Positions 9,436 through 17,463 of a stretch of DNA of 64,000 nucleotides are shown here, piece after piece (the stretch's first letter is position 1; each line of letters starts with the position of its first letter). The DNA is from Burkholderiales bacterium C2. Its GTDB lineage: Bacteria > Pseudomonadota > Gammaproteobacteria > Burkholderiales > Burkholderiaceae_C. The stretch lies in NCBI GenBank assembly GCA_005503085.1, contig SCOI01000005.1, positions 186,001-250,000 on the forward strand, given 5' to 3'. The notes beneath the pieces were generated by a model that saw nothing but the letters and a program-made list of their open reading frames with translations, did no database searches and was not told the DNA's origin. A program made the translations under genes and the position numbers.

Positions 9436-9776
9436 TGTCATCGCCATTGTTTCTGCTGCATCCCTTGCTGTGCTGCCTGGCCGCGTTCGCCGCGCTGTGC
9501 CTGGCGATGGAGCGCCACCATCAGGACGCGCTGGGCCAGGCGCCGAGCCCGGCCTGGCGCCGCGGCTTGCGTGCGCTGGCGCTGCTGGCGTTCGCATTTT
9601 CGTGGCTGACCGTCTGGCCGCGCCCGGACAGCGGCATCGCCTGGACCGAATGGGGCGCCCAGCTGACCCTGGCCGCGCTGGCCGTGGTGGCGCTGGCGAC
9701 CTGGCGGCCGCTGTGGCTGGCGCCGGCCCTGCTGCTGAGCTCGGGCGGGGCCTTGCTGCTGGGCGCCTGGCTCTGA
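9435..9776 (+). CDS. DUF3325 small membrane protein of iron-uptake operon
   Basis: A 113-residue hydrophobic protein with about four membrane helices, a DUF3325 candidate. It starts at an ATG overlapping the PepSY stop by one base (TGATG), which implies translational coupling. DUF3325 proteins accompany PepSY and DUF3649 proteins in siderophore operons across beta- and gammaproteobacteria; the three may form one inner-membrane complex, but this is inferred from co-occurrence. There is a conserved-looking charged patch after helix 1 (MERHHQDALG, about residues 26-35). It is the last gene of the operon; the following GST has its own leader of 43 bases. Confidence 0.72.
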   Translation: MSSPLFLLHPLLCCLAAFAALCLAMERHHQDALGQAPSPAWRRGLRALALLAFAFSWLTVWPRPDSGIAWTEWGAQLTLAALAVVALATWRPLWLAPALLLSSGGALLLGAWL

Positions 9777-9819
9777 TCGGGTAAGCTCGGCCGCGTCGGT
9801 ACGCAGCCAGAGCACTCCC

Positions 9820-10449
9820 ATGTACACCTTGTTCGGCAGCCCGGGCTCAGGCTCGGCGATGATAGAAATGGCGCTGGAGCGCATCGGCCAGCCCTGGCAG
9901 CTGCGCCGCGCCTCGTCCTGGGAACCCGACTCCGAGCAGGCCGAGCTGCGCCGCCACAATCCCCTGCTGCAGATCCCGACCCTGCTGCTGCCGGACGGCG
10001 CCGTGCTCAGCGAGAGCGCCGCCATCCTGATCCATCTGGGCCTGGTCCATCCCGACGCCGGGCTGCTGTCGAGCGAGCCGGCGGCACGGGCCCAGGCGCT
10101 GCGCGGCCTGGTCTTCATTGCCGCCAACTGCTATGCGAGCATCGGCGTGATCGACTTTCCAGAACGCGTGTGTGCCGAGGCCGATGCCGACATCCGCGAG
10201 CGCATCCAGCGTGGCGCGCGCGCCCAGCTGCATCGGCAGTGGGAGATCTTTGCCGATCAGTTTCCGGCCGCCCCCTTTCTGAACGGCGAGCGCACCGGCG
10301 CGCTGGACTTCATGGCCGTGGTGGTGTCGCGCTGGTCGGGCGCGCGCGCGCATCTGGCGAAGCAGCGGCCCGATTTCCATGCGCTGCTGCGGCGCATCGA
10401 GGCGGAGCCAGACCTGGCGCCGCTGCTGGCCCGCCACTGGCCGGCGTGA
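9820..10449 (+). CDS. Glutathione S-transferase family protein
   Basis: A 209-residue soluble protein with the GST layout. The N-terminal thioredoxin-like domain (1-80) starts MYTLFGSPGSGSAM and contains NPLLQIPTLLLPDG with the cis-Pro and then LSESAAILIHL, the glutathione-binding ES motif. An all-helical C-terminal domain (90-205) follows. A Ser in the SPGSGS loop could serve as the catalytic hydroxyl. The closest subgroup appears to be the bacterial beta/nu-like GSTs, but the substrate is unknown. It stands alone between the iron operon and the ABC substrate-binding protein. Confidence 0.85.
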   Translation: MYTLFGSPGSGSAMIEMALERIGQPWQLRRASSWEPDSEQAELRRHNPLLQIPTLLLPDGAVLSESAAILIHLGLVHPDAGLLSSEPAARAQALRGLVFIAANCYASIGVIDFPERVCAEADADIRERIQRGARAQLHRQWEIFADQFPAAPFLNGERTGALDFMAVVVSRWSGARAHLAKQRPDFHALLRRIEAEPDLAPLLARHWPA

Positions 10450-10535
10450 CCAATTGCTCACATTTAGCCCGCTTTTGCGCGGCTGGATGTCGAGCGGCTT
10501 TGCCACAATCGCCCCCAATCAAAAGGGAGACACCC

Positions 10536-11645
10536 ATGCGCCTGCGTTCTGTTGCGATAGCCCTGTGCTGCGGTCTGGGACTGACCGTCGGGGCCTGGGC
10601 CCAGATCAAGATCGGCCAGACCGCCGGTTTCAGCGGGCCGGTGGCGGCCGGGGTCAAGGAGACGACCGATGGCGCCAAGCTCTATCTGAACTCGGTCAAT
10701 GCCGCCGGCGGCATCAATGGCCAGAGCATCGAGCTGATTTCGCTGGACGACAAGTTCGAGCCGCCGCTGGCGGCCGAGAACGCCAAGAAGCTGATTGAGC
10801 AGGGCGTGCTCGCGCTGTTCCTGAACCGCGGCACGCCGCACAGCCAGGCCATCCTGCCGCTGCTGGCCGAGCACAAGCTGGCCCTGATCGCCCCATCGAC
10901 CGGCGCGATGCTGCTGCACAAGCCGGTCAATCCTTACGTCTTCAACGTGCGCGCAACCTACCAGCGCGAGGCCGAGCGCGCGATCCAGCATCTGGTCGGC
11001 ATGGGGGTCAGCCGCATCGCGTTGGCCCAGGTCGATGACAGCTTTGGCGCCGATGCCGCCACCGGTGCGCTCAAGGGCCTGCAGGTGGCCAAGCTGCAGG
11101 CGGTCGCGCATCTGGTGTTCCCGCGCGTCAAGCCGGATCTGGCGCCCTTGATGGCACAGCTGGCCAAGGCCGATGTGCAGGCCTTGCTCTTCATCGGCTC
11201 GGGCGACACGGTGGTCGAGGGCATCCAGGCGCTGCGCGCCGCCGGCTCGAATGCGCAGGTGGCGACGCTGTCCAACAATGCCTCGGCAGGCTTCGTCAAA
11301 CGGCTGGACAAGCTCGGCCGTGGCGTCATCGTCAGCCAGGTCTTCCCGTCCGAGCGCTCGCTGAACACGCCGATGATCCGCGAGGCCCACGAGCTGGCCA
11401 AGGCCGCCGGCCTGGCCGAGTTGACCCCCTCCAATCTGGAGGGCTTCGCCGCCGCCAAGGTGCTGGTGGCCGGCCTGCGCAAGGCCGGCAAGGACCTCAG
11501 CCGCGCCAGCCTGGTGCGCGCGCTCGACGGGCTCGGCAAATACGATCTGGGCGGCCTCGAACTGCATTTCAGCAGCAGCGACCACACCGGCCTGGACTAC
11601 GCCGACCTGGCCATCATCGGGCCGGATGGCAAGTTCTGGCGCTGA
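10536..11645 (+). CDS. ABC transporter substrate-binding protein, branched-chain amino acid type
   Basis: A 369-residue periplasmic binding protein of the Leu/Ile/Val (Peripla_BP_6, type I) family. ATG 10536 is preceded by AAAAGGGAG. A signal peptide covers about residues 1-22 (cleavage after GAWA). The mature start IKIGQTAGFSGPVA and the motif GGINGQSIELISLDDKFEP are typical. No permease or ATPase gene lies nearby, so this is an orphan component that would have to share a transporter encoded elsewhere or act as a sensor-associated binding protein. Many such orphans in Burkholderiales bind aromatic acids or amides rather than amino acids; the ligand is not predictable here. Confidence 0.87.
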   Translation: MRLRSVAIALCCGLGLTVGAWAQIKIGQTAGFSGPVAAGVKETTDGAKLYLNSVNAAGGINGQSIELISLDDKFEPPLAAENAKKLIEQGVLALFLNRGTPHSQAILPLLAEHKLALIAPSTGAMLLHKPVNPYVFNVRATYQREAERAIQHLVGMGVSRIALAQVDDSFGADAATGALKGLQVAKLQAVAHLVFPRVKPDLAPLMAQLAKADVQALLFIGSGDTVVEGIQALRAAGSNAQVATLSNNASAGFVKRLDKLGRGVIVSQVFPSERSLNTPMIREAHELAKAAGLAELTPSNLEGFAAAKVLVAGLRKAGKDLSRASLVRALDGLGKYDLGGLELHFSSSDHTGLDYADLAIIGPDGKFWR

Positions 11646-11669
11646 GCCTCGTCGACCTCGCCGGTCCGT

Positions 11670-13511
11670 CTATCGATAGCTCGACCACAGCAGCTTCGCG
11701 CTGGCCGGTTGGCCGACTTTGAGCGGGTTCTCGCCGGGCTTGAAGCTGCTGGGCAGATTGCGCAGGTCGATCTTGGTGCTGGCACCGAAGGCGTTGTTGC
11801 CGCCGTGATTGCCCATGCGGGCGGCCACCACATGGCCGTGCACCGTGGTGTTGCCGCCGGTCAGCAGCAGGTCGCCGGCCAGCACATCGCCATAGACATG
11901 GTTGGCGGCAGTCAGGTCGATGCGGCCGCCGCTATAGCTGGCGCCGACATAGCCACCGGCCGCGAAGGCGATATTGCCCAGCGGCTGCGGCTTCAGCTCG
12001 GCGCTGCCGCTGCTGCAATAGCCCCGCGGTGCCAGGCCGGCAAAGAGGCTGTTGTTGCAGACCTTGGCGTAGCCGGCGTAGTTGAGCGCCTCGGTGGTGT
12101 TGTTGCCGGCGGTCTTGATATCGCCGGTGGCGATGAAGCTGTTCGCGTAGTCACCCTGACCGGCGACCAGATTGCCCTTGAACCAGGCCACGCCCGGCGC
12201 CATGCTGGTGCCGGCCAGCGTCCAGGTCTGGCTGACGGTGTCGTAGCTGAGGCAGCTGTTGTAGTTGGAATGGCCGGCACAGATCTTGGCCACGCAGCTG
12301 GCGGCGGCATAGCTGGCGCTGCTGCACAGCCAGTCCTGGTTGGCGCCGCTGCCGGCCAGGAAGTAGCGGCCGTCGGGAATGCCGCTGACCTGGCTGACGG
12401 TCACCACCGTGCGGTTGTCGGCGTCGCGTTCGAACTGGTAGTTCGAGGCGGCGCGGTACTCGTAGGCGTCGATGCGGGGCGAGCTGATCGTGGTCGGGGT
12501 GAGCGCTGTCAGTGCCACCCGCAAGCCGGCCACGCGGCTCATCGACACCTGGCTGTTCCAGTCCGGCTTGGTCAGGCTCTGGCCATACTGGCCGCTGGCC
12601 ACCGCGCCGTTGCTGCCCTCGCTATAGCTGCCTTGCACCAGCGCCTCGGCCGTGATCCTGGCATTGCTGCCGCTGGCATTGCCCTGGGTCTTGAGCATGC
12701 TGACGCGGGCGCTGCCCAGCTGCACATCGCCGATCGCCGACACGGCCACCACCTCGTTGCTCTCCAGGCTGACCGCGCCATTGGCCATCAGCGTGCCGGC
12801 CGAGACGCCGCCCTTGAGCGTGATGTCCTTCATCGCGCTGAGCTTGTTGTAGCTGCCGCTGCCGCTGAGCGTGATGCTGCCTTCGGAGAACACCGTCGCG
12901 ATGCTGGTGCTGCCGCCCAGCGTGACGCTGTCGGAGGCATAGAGGTGGTTGATGCCGCTGAGGCTGCCGGCGCCGCTGACCTTGCCGTCGACGATCAGCC
13001 GGGCCTTGTCATCGCCCAGCACCTGCAGATCGCCGGAGAGGTCCAGATTGCCCTTGATATTGATCGCGTCGCTGCCCGAGGTGCCGCCACCACCGGGCTT
13101 GCCGCTGGCGCAATAGACCAGGGCCAGCAAGGCATTGGCGCCGCCGCTGCTGCCGGTGACCTGGGCCGCGACCTTGGTGGCGCCCTCACAGTCGGGGTCG
13201 GCGGCGCTGACCGTGCCGATGCCGGCGCTGACCCCGTCCAGGCCGGTGAACGCCACCGCGCTGCCGGCCTCCAGCTCGGCCGCCTTGGCCGCGCCGAGCT
13301 GGTAGAGGTATTGGCGCAGCGCCTCGGCGCCGCCCCAGGCCTTCAGCTGCGCCTGGGTCTGGGCATGGACGGTGCGGGCCTGTGACTGCGAGCTGCTGAC
13401 CGCATAGACCGCGCCGAACACCAGGCCGGCCAGGCCCAGGCCCAGCAGCATCATGAACAGCACCGAGGCCACACCGCGCTGCGGCGCTGAGAGAGGAGTC
13501 TTGCGCGTCAT
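11670..13511 (-). CDS. pilX: Long PilX-like type IV pilus minor pilin with beta-rich C-terminal region
   Basis: A 613-residue protein, several times longer than a normal PilX (about 170-200). ATG 13511 overlaps the upstream pilW stop (ATGA). The N-terminus has the PilX/class III prepilin pattern: Gly13 as putative PilD cleavage site, then VASVLFMMLLGLGLAG, without Glu at +5. After about residue 120 it becomes Gly/Ser/Asn-rich with repeating short beta motifs (INIKGNLDLSGDLQVLGDD, LYASDSVTLGGSTSIATV, VFSEGSITLSGSGSY), suggesting a beta-solenoid or bactofilin-like fold, repeated near residues 550-600. Cys residues around 430-510 could form disulfides. It is the last gene of the operon, in the place where pilY1 often follows. 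The function (pilus tip, adhesion or priming) is inferred. Confidence 0.72.
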   Translation of the reverse strand: MTRKTPLSAPQRGVASVLFMMLLGLGLAGLVFGAVYAVSSSQSQARTVHAQTQAQLKAWGGAEALRQYLYQLGAAKAAELEAGSAVAFTGLDGVSAGIGTVSAADPDCEGATKVAAQVTGSSGGANALLALVYCASGKPGGGGTSGSDAINIKGNLDLSGDLQVLGDDKARLIVDGKVSGAGSLSGINHLYASDSVTLGGSTSIATVFSEGSITLSGSGSYNKLSAMKDITLKGGVSAGTLMANGAVSLESNEVVAVSAIGDVQLGSARVSMLKTQGNASGSNARITAEALVQGSYSEGSNGAVASGQYGQSLTKPDWNSQVSMSRVAGLRVALTALTPTTISSPRIDAYEYRAASNYQFERDADNRTVVTVSQVSGIPDGRYFLAGSGANQDWLCSSASYAAASCVAKICAGHSNYNSCLSYDTVSQTWTLAGTSMAPGVAWFKGNLVAGQGDYANSFIATGDIKTAGNNTTEALNYAGYAKVCNNSLFAGLAPRGYCSSGSAELKPQPLGNIAFAAGGYVGASYSGGRIDLTAANHVYGDVLAGDLLLTGGNTTVHGHVVAARMGNHGGNNAFGASTKIDLRNLPSSFKPGENPLKVGQPASAKLLWSSYR

Positions 13512-14215
13512 TGGATGAGGTTGGCCAGGCAGGAGGTGTAACGATTGCTGGCGCCGCCGACGCTGCCCGCATAGGCGAGGCTGACCTCGACCGGCGCGCT
13601 TGGCGCCGCCATGCCGGTCATCGCCTCGGGCAGCGAGCCATAGGGCCAGCAGCCGGCCGCGCGCCGCGCCGCAATGCCCACCGGCTCGCTGAGCTGCTCG
13701 GCCGCCACCAGGCTGCGGCGGGCCCATTCGAGCTGGCTCCAGCGAGTGGCCAGCGGATGGCAGCTGCCCTCGGCGCGCAGCAGCAGCAGGGCGCGGCTGT
13801 CGGGCTCGGCCAGCAGCGCATGGCAGACCTGCTGGGCCGGGTCGGCCGACAGCGTGGGGTTGCTGATCCAGACCAGGGCATTGCCGGCCGCCGCCGCGCT
13901 GCTGAGCGCCTGGGTCTGGCCGCTCAGGCGCGCGCCGCTGAGCGCCGCCTCGCGCAAAAGGATCAGATGGCTGTCGCTGGCCGCGCCCTTGATGCCGTAG
14001 CCTGCCGCCTGCAAGGCGATCTGCGCGCTCAGCAGGCCCGAGGCGAGCTGGCCATCCTGGCTGCTGCTCTTCACCAGGCCGCCATCCCCCATCAGCTGCT
14101 GCACCGAGGTCTTGTACAGCGACATGCCGCCGACCACCGCCAGCAGCGCGATCACCATGCCCACCATCAAGCCGATCAGGCTGCTGCCAGCCTGGTGCTT
14201 CTTCGTCCCTGCCAT
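13508..14215 (-). CDS. pilW: PilW-family minor pilin
   Basis: A 235-residue protein with a prepilin leader. Gly10 is the likely cleavage site, followed by SSLIGLMVGMVIALLAV, the long hydrophobic N-terminal helix. The usual Glu at +5 is Gly here. The downstream pattern (LYKTSVQQLMGDGG, LLSAQIALQAAGYGI) matches PilW, which helps prime type IV pilus assembly together with FimT, PilV, PilX and PilE. It sits between pilV (4-base gap) and pilX (4-base overlap). Inner-membrane before assembly; the leader would be cut by PilD, which is not in the window. Confidence 0.82.
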   Translation of the reverse strand: MAGTKKHQAGSSLIGLMVGMVIALLAVVGGMSLYKTSVQQLMGDGGLVKSSSQDGQLASGLLSAQIALQAAGYGIKGAASDSHLILLREAALSGARLSGQTQALSSAAAAGNALVWISNPTLSADPAQQVCHALLAEPDSRALLLLRAEGSCHPLATRWSQLEWARRSLVAAEQLSEPVGIAARRAAGCWPYGSLPEAMTGMAAPSAPVEVSLAYAGSVGGASNRYTSCLANLIQ

Positions 14216-14219
14216 CGCG

Positions 14220-14630
14220 TCAGTTCCTCAGCGTCAGCGTGCCGGGGCCCAGCAGGGTTTCGGCGTCGAGTTCATACAGCACCTGGGCCAGCGTGACGCT
14301 TTTGCTGCTGCCGGCAATGCTGACGGTCACCGGCGTCACGCTGCAGGTCTTCTGCACCTCGCTGATGCTCAGCTGCGTCCCCAGCTGCAGATCGCTGCTG
14401 CGCCTGGCCGTGCCGCTGGCCGGGCAGCCGCCGGCCAGGCCGGCGCTTTGCAGCTCGGCCCTGATGCCTTGCACCGCCAGGCTCTGGGCCTTGTGGTATT
14501 TGTGGGCCACCAGGGTGCGGCTCAGCGCGTAGACCAGGCCCAGGCCGATCACGCCCAGCAGCAGCACCGCCACCATGGCCTCGACCAGGCTGGCGCCGCG
14601 CTGTGTTCTTTTTCTATTCAAGCCAGCCAT
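14220..14630 (-). CDS. pilV: PilV-family minor pilin
   Basis: A 136-residue prepilin-like protein. The leader ends at Gly12, then ASLVEAMVAVLLLGVIGLG with Glu at +5, the hallmark needed for subunit docking and N-methylation. Its position between fimT and pilW, and its size, fit PilV. It overlaps the fimT end by 17 bases, indicating coupled translation. Two Cys in the C-terminal part (CPASG, KTCSV) may form a disulfide. Role: minor pilin in the priming complex of type IV pili. Confidence 0.82.
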   Translation of the reverse strand: MAGLNRKRTQRGASLVEAMVAVLLLGVIGLGLVYALSRTLVAHKYHKAQSLAVQGIRAELQSAGLAGGCPASGTARRSSDLQLGTQLSISEVQKTCSVTPVTVSIAGSSKSVTLAQVLYELDAETLLGPGTLTLRN

Positions 14631-15087
14631 TGACGGGCTCCTCCTTGTGTCGGGCTATGCGGTAGGCCAGCTCGGTGGTGCACAGCCCTGCGCCGACCGC
14701 GCTGTCGAGCAGCTGGCCGGCGCTGTCCATCGCCAGGCAGGCACTGTCCTGCTCGGCCAGCTGGATGCGGGCCGGGGGGCTGGCCTGCCAGCGTGCGCCG
14801 GCGCAGGCCAGCTCATCGGGTCGACCGCGATGCACGCAGAGCCGGCCGGGCAGGCTCAGCAGCACGGCCGCCGCCTCGCCCATCGGCCGGGCCTCTGGAT
14901 TGCGCAAGGCCTGGGCCTTGAGCTCGGCCATGGCCTGGCGCAGCTGGGCCTGGCTCTGGCGCATCGCGGCCTGGTCGACCCAGCTGGCGGTCAGCGCGCT
15001 GCCGCCCAGGGCCAGCATCAGCATCAGGGCGACCACCACCATCAGCTCGATCAGGCCGATGCCGCGCTGGCCGTGCGAGCTCACCAT
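14614..15087 (-). CDS. fimT: FimT/GspH-family minor pseudopilin
   Basis: A 157-residue protein with a prepilin signal: Gly9 followed by IGLIELMVVVALMLMLALG, including Glu at +5. The helix then runs into AMRQSQAQLRQAMAELKAQAL, the GspH/FimT pattern. It overlaps pilE by 7 bases upstream and pilV by 17 bases downstream, so all five pilin genes are likely one translationally coupled transcript. In other species FimT may also contribute to DNA binding during transformation; here that is only a possibility. The C-terminus is Cys-rich (four Cys), consistent with disulfide-stabilised pilin heads. Confidence 0.82.
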   Translation of the reverse strand: MVSSHGQRGIGLIELMVVVALMLMLALGGSALTASWVDQAAMRQSQAQLRQAMAELKAQALRNPEARPMGEAAAVLLSLPGRLCVHRGRPDELACAGARWQASPPARIQLAEQDSACLAMDSAGQLLDSAVGAGLCTTELAYRIARHKEEPVNGWLE

Positions 15088-15500
15088 GCGCTGAAGCCGC
15101 AGGCGCTGCTGGCGCTGCGGCGGTTGTCATGGCCCAGGGTCAGCACGCAGCCGCTGAGGCTGCCCTTGCCGGTGGCTGTCAGGGTGTAGCTGCTGGCATC
15201 GCTGGCCAGGCTGTAGCTGAAATGGCCGGCCTGGGTCGGCGCCCAGCCCTTGAAGAGGGCAGGGGTGGCGGCGGTCTTGTCGGCATGGTCCGGATAGCGC
15301 AGCTGCAGCTGGAAGCGGTTCTCCATATTCAGCGCCAGTGCGGCGAGGTCGGCGCTGGCATCCTTGGCCCGGCTCTTGGTGATGAAGCTGGTGTAGGCGG
15401 GCACGGCGACGGCGGCCAGGATGCCGGCCACGACGACGGCAATCATCAGCTCGACCAAGGTGAAGCCGCCTTGCCGGCCGGATTCGTGAAGCGTGTGCAT
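15081..15500 (-). CDS. pilE: PilE-like type IV minor pilin
   Basis: A 139-residue pilin. I chose the ATG at 15500 because GGGGGAGAGGACACAAG provides a good ribosome site and it gives a normal 12-residue leader ending in Gly12 before FTLVELMIAVVVAGILAAVAV. Longer in-frame starts add implausible residues. The globular part carries two Cys near the C-terminus (SGCVLTLG and SACGFSAW), the disulfide D-loop of type IV pilins. It is first in the operon, ahead of fimT. It could be called a major pilin-like gene, but position and size fit the minor pilin PilE of Pseudomonas-type clusters. The AT-rich region upstream probably holds the operon promoter. Confidence 0.85.
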   Translation of the reverse strand: MHTLHESGRQGGFTLVELMIAVVVAGILAAVAVPAYTSFITKSRAKDASADLAALALNMENRFQLQLRYPDHADKTAATPALFKGWAPTQAGHFSYSLASDASSYTLTATGKGSLSGCVLTLGHDNRRSASSACGFSAW

Positions 15501-15543
15501 CTTGTGTCCTCTCCCCCTCGGGTAATTAACGCCAATTCGGCTT

Positions 15544-15579
15544 ATTGGTATTTTTATATGTAACCAAACTAATACCAAT
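15544..15579. promoter_or_regulatory. AT-rich inverted repeat upstream of pilin operon
   Basis: Nine-base perfect inverted repeat attggtatt (15544-15552) and aataccaat (15571-15579), separated by 18 bases, in a conspicuous AT-rich island of an otherwise very GC-rich window. It lies 44-80 bases upstream of the pilE ATG and about 180 bases before the divergent EamA gene. It may be an operator; the spacer contains TATAAA-like sequence read on the minus strand. A separate TAGAAT (15747-15752), a -10-like hexamer, lies just before the EamA start. No -35 is convincing for either. Confidence 0.45.
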
Positions 15580-15761
15580 TGTTACCGATCCCGGCGAATC
15601 GACCCGGCAAAAGTTCACGCGCAGCGAGGCTTTCTTGTGCAGAGCGGGCGGGCTGTCACCTCGGTGGCAGGCAGGGCGGGCCGCTCATGCTGCGCGCCAG
15701 CCGCCCGGCAGCGCAGGCTGCGGCCGGGTCGGGGGCGCCCGCACCCTAGAATCGGCGGCCC

Positions 15762-16670
15762 ATGTCCAGCCCTACCGCGCCCGCTGCCGTTTCCCCCTTG
15801 TGGCCGGGCCTCTTGCTGGCCTCGCTGGGCGCGATCGCGTTCTCCGGCAAGGCCATCATCGTCAAGCTGGCCTATCGCCACGGCGTCGATGCGGTGACCC
15901 TGATCATGCTGCGCATGGTGTTCGCGCTGCCGCTGTTCCTGGTCCTGAGCTGGTGGGCCGGTCGCGGCAAACCCCCGCTGACCCGGCGCGACTGGCTGGT
16001 GATCCTGGGCCTGGGCTTCTCGGGCTACTACCTGGCGAGCTTTCTGGACTTCGCCGGCCTGGCCTATATCAGCGCCAGCTTCGAGCGCCTGATCCTCTAT
16101 CTGAACCCGACCATCGTGCTCTTCCTCGGCTGGGTGCTGTTCCGGCGCCGGGTCACCGGCCGCCAGCTGATCGCGCTGGCGGTCAGCTATTCCGGCGTGC
16201 TGCTGGTGTTCGGCCAGGAGCTGCAGTTGCAGGGCAGCGATGTGCTGCTGGGCGCGGCCCTGGTGTTCGGCAGCGCGCTGAGCTATGCGCTCTATCTGGT
16301 CTACAGCGGCGAGGAGGTCAAGCGCCTGGGCGCGCTGCGCCTGACCGGGCTGGCGACCACGGTGGCCTGCCTGCTGTGCATCGCGCAGTTCCTGCTCTTG
16401 CGCCCGCTGGGCTCGCTGGCGAGCCTGGCTCCCGAGGTGCTGTGGCTGTCGCTGCTGAACGCCACCGCCTGCACTTTCGCGCCGGTGCTGATGGTGATGA
16501 TGGCGATCGAGCGCATCGGTGCGACGATGGCGGCGCAGACCGGCATGATTGGGCCGATGTCCACCATCCTGATGGGCGTGTGGATACTGGGCGAACCCTT
16601 CACCCCCTGGGTGGCCGCCGGCACGGTGCTGGTGATGGGCGGGGTGTGGCTGTTGACCAAGTGGAGATAA
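15762..16670 (+). CDS. EamA/DMT-superfamily permease
   Basis: A 302-residue integral membrane protein with about ten helices arranged as two EamA repeats (about 18-150 and 160-300). GAIAFSGKAIIVKLAYRHG starts the first repeat. The drug/metabolite transporter family exports or imports small metabolites, often amino acids or their analogues, but substrate cannot be inferred. The stop is 4 bases before the SDR start at 16675, which in turn overlaps a penicillin-acylase gene, so the three are probably one operon. Start ATG 15762 leaves a short N-terminal tail (SSPTAPAAVSP). Confidence 0.85.
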   Translation: MSSPTAPAAVSPLWPGLLLASLGAIAFSGKAIIVKLAYRHGVDAVTLIMLRMVFALPLFLVLSWWAGRGKPPLTRRDWLVILGLGFSGYYLASFLDFAGLAYISASFERLILYLNPTIVLFLGWVLFRRRVTGRQLIALAVSYSGVLLVFGQELQLQGSDVLLGAALVFGSALSYALYLVYSGEEVKRLGALRLTGLATTVACLLCIAQFLLLRPLGSLASLAPEVLWLSLLNATACTFAPVLMVMMAIERIGATMAAQTGMIGPMSTILMGVWILGEPFTPWVAAGTVLVMGGVWLLTKWR

Positions 16671-16674
16671 AGCA

Positions 16675-17463
16675 ATGGATTTCGGACTGAACGGCCGCTG
16701 GGCCCTGGTGTGCGCGGCCAGCAAGGGATTGGGGCGCGGCTGCGCCGAGGCCCTGGTGGGCGAGGGCGTCAATGTGGTGATCACGGCGCGCGGCGCCGAG
16801 ACGCTGGAGGCCACGGCCGCGGCGCTGCGGGCAATGAACCCCGCCGTCGAAGTGCGCACGGTGGCCGGCGACATCGCCACCGCCGAAGGCCGCGCGGCCG
16901 CGCTGGCGGCCTGCCCGCAGGTCGACATCCTGGTCAACAACGCCGGCGGCCCGCCGCCCGGCGATTTCCGCGACTGGGGCCGTGAGCAATGGATCGCCGC
17001 GCTGGACGCGAACATGCTGACCCCGATCGAGCTCATCAAGGCCACGGTGGACGGCATGGGCGAGCGCGGCTTCGGCCGCATCGTCAACATCACCTCGGGC
17101 GCGGTCAAGGCGCCGATCGATGTGCTGGGTTTGAGCAATGGCGCGCGCTCGGGCCTGACCGGCTTCGTCGCCGGCATCGCCCGCCAGGCCCGCATCGCCG
17201 GCCGCAATGTGACGATCAACAATCTGCTGCCCGGCGCCTTTGATACCGAGCGCTTGCAGAAGACCATGGTGGCCGGCGCGGCCAAGAGCGGTGTCTCGGC
17301 CGAGGAGATGGCGGCCAAGCGCCGCGTCACCATCCCGGCCCAGCGCTTCGGTTCGGCCGCCGAGTTCGGCGCGATCTGCGCGATGCTGTGCAGCGCCCAG
17401 GCCGGCTATTTGACCGGGCAGAACATCCTGCTCGACGGCGGCGCCTACCCCGGCACCTTCTGA
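16675..17463 (+). CDS. SDR-family protein with non-canonical active site
   Basis: A 262-residue Rossmann-fold short-chain dehydrogenase/reductase. Nucleotide-binding loop: CAASKGLGRG (13-22) in place of TGxxxGIG. NNAG is present at 88-91. The catalytic Ser is kept (Ser141 in NITSGAV), but the spacing-equivalent of the Tyr-x3-Lys pair is Ser154 and Arg158 (LSNGAR). This matches an SDR subgroup resembling 3-oxoacyl reductases that lacks the standard Tyr/Lys, so ordinary carbonyl reduction is doubtful. GGAYPGTF ends the protein. The stop overlaps the start of the next gene (TGATG). Family assignment is firm; function is not. Confidence 0.85.
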   Translation: MDFGLNGRWALVCAASKGLGRGCAEALVGEGVNVVITARGAETLEATAAALRAMNPAVEVRTVAGDIATAEGRAAALAACPQVDILVNNAGGPPPGDFRDWGREQWIAALDANMLTPIELIKATVDGMGERGFGRIVNITSGAVKAPIDVLGLSNGARSGLTGFVAGIARQARIAGRNVTINNLLPGAFDTERLQKTMVAGAAKSGVSAEEMAAKRRVTIPAQRFGSAAEFGAICAMLCSAQAGYLTGQNILLDGGAYPGTF

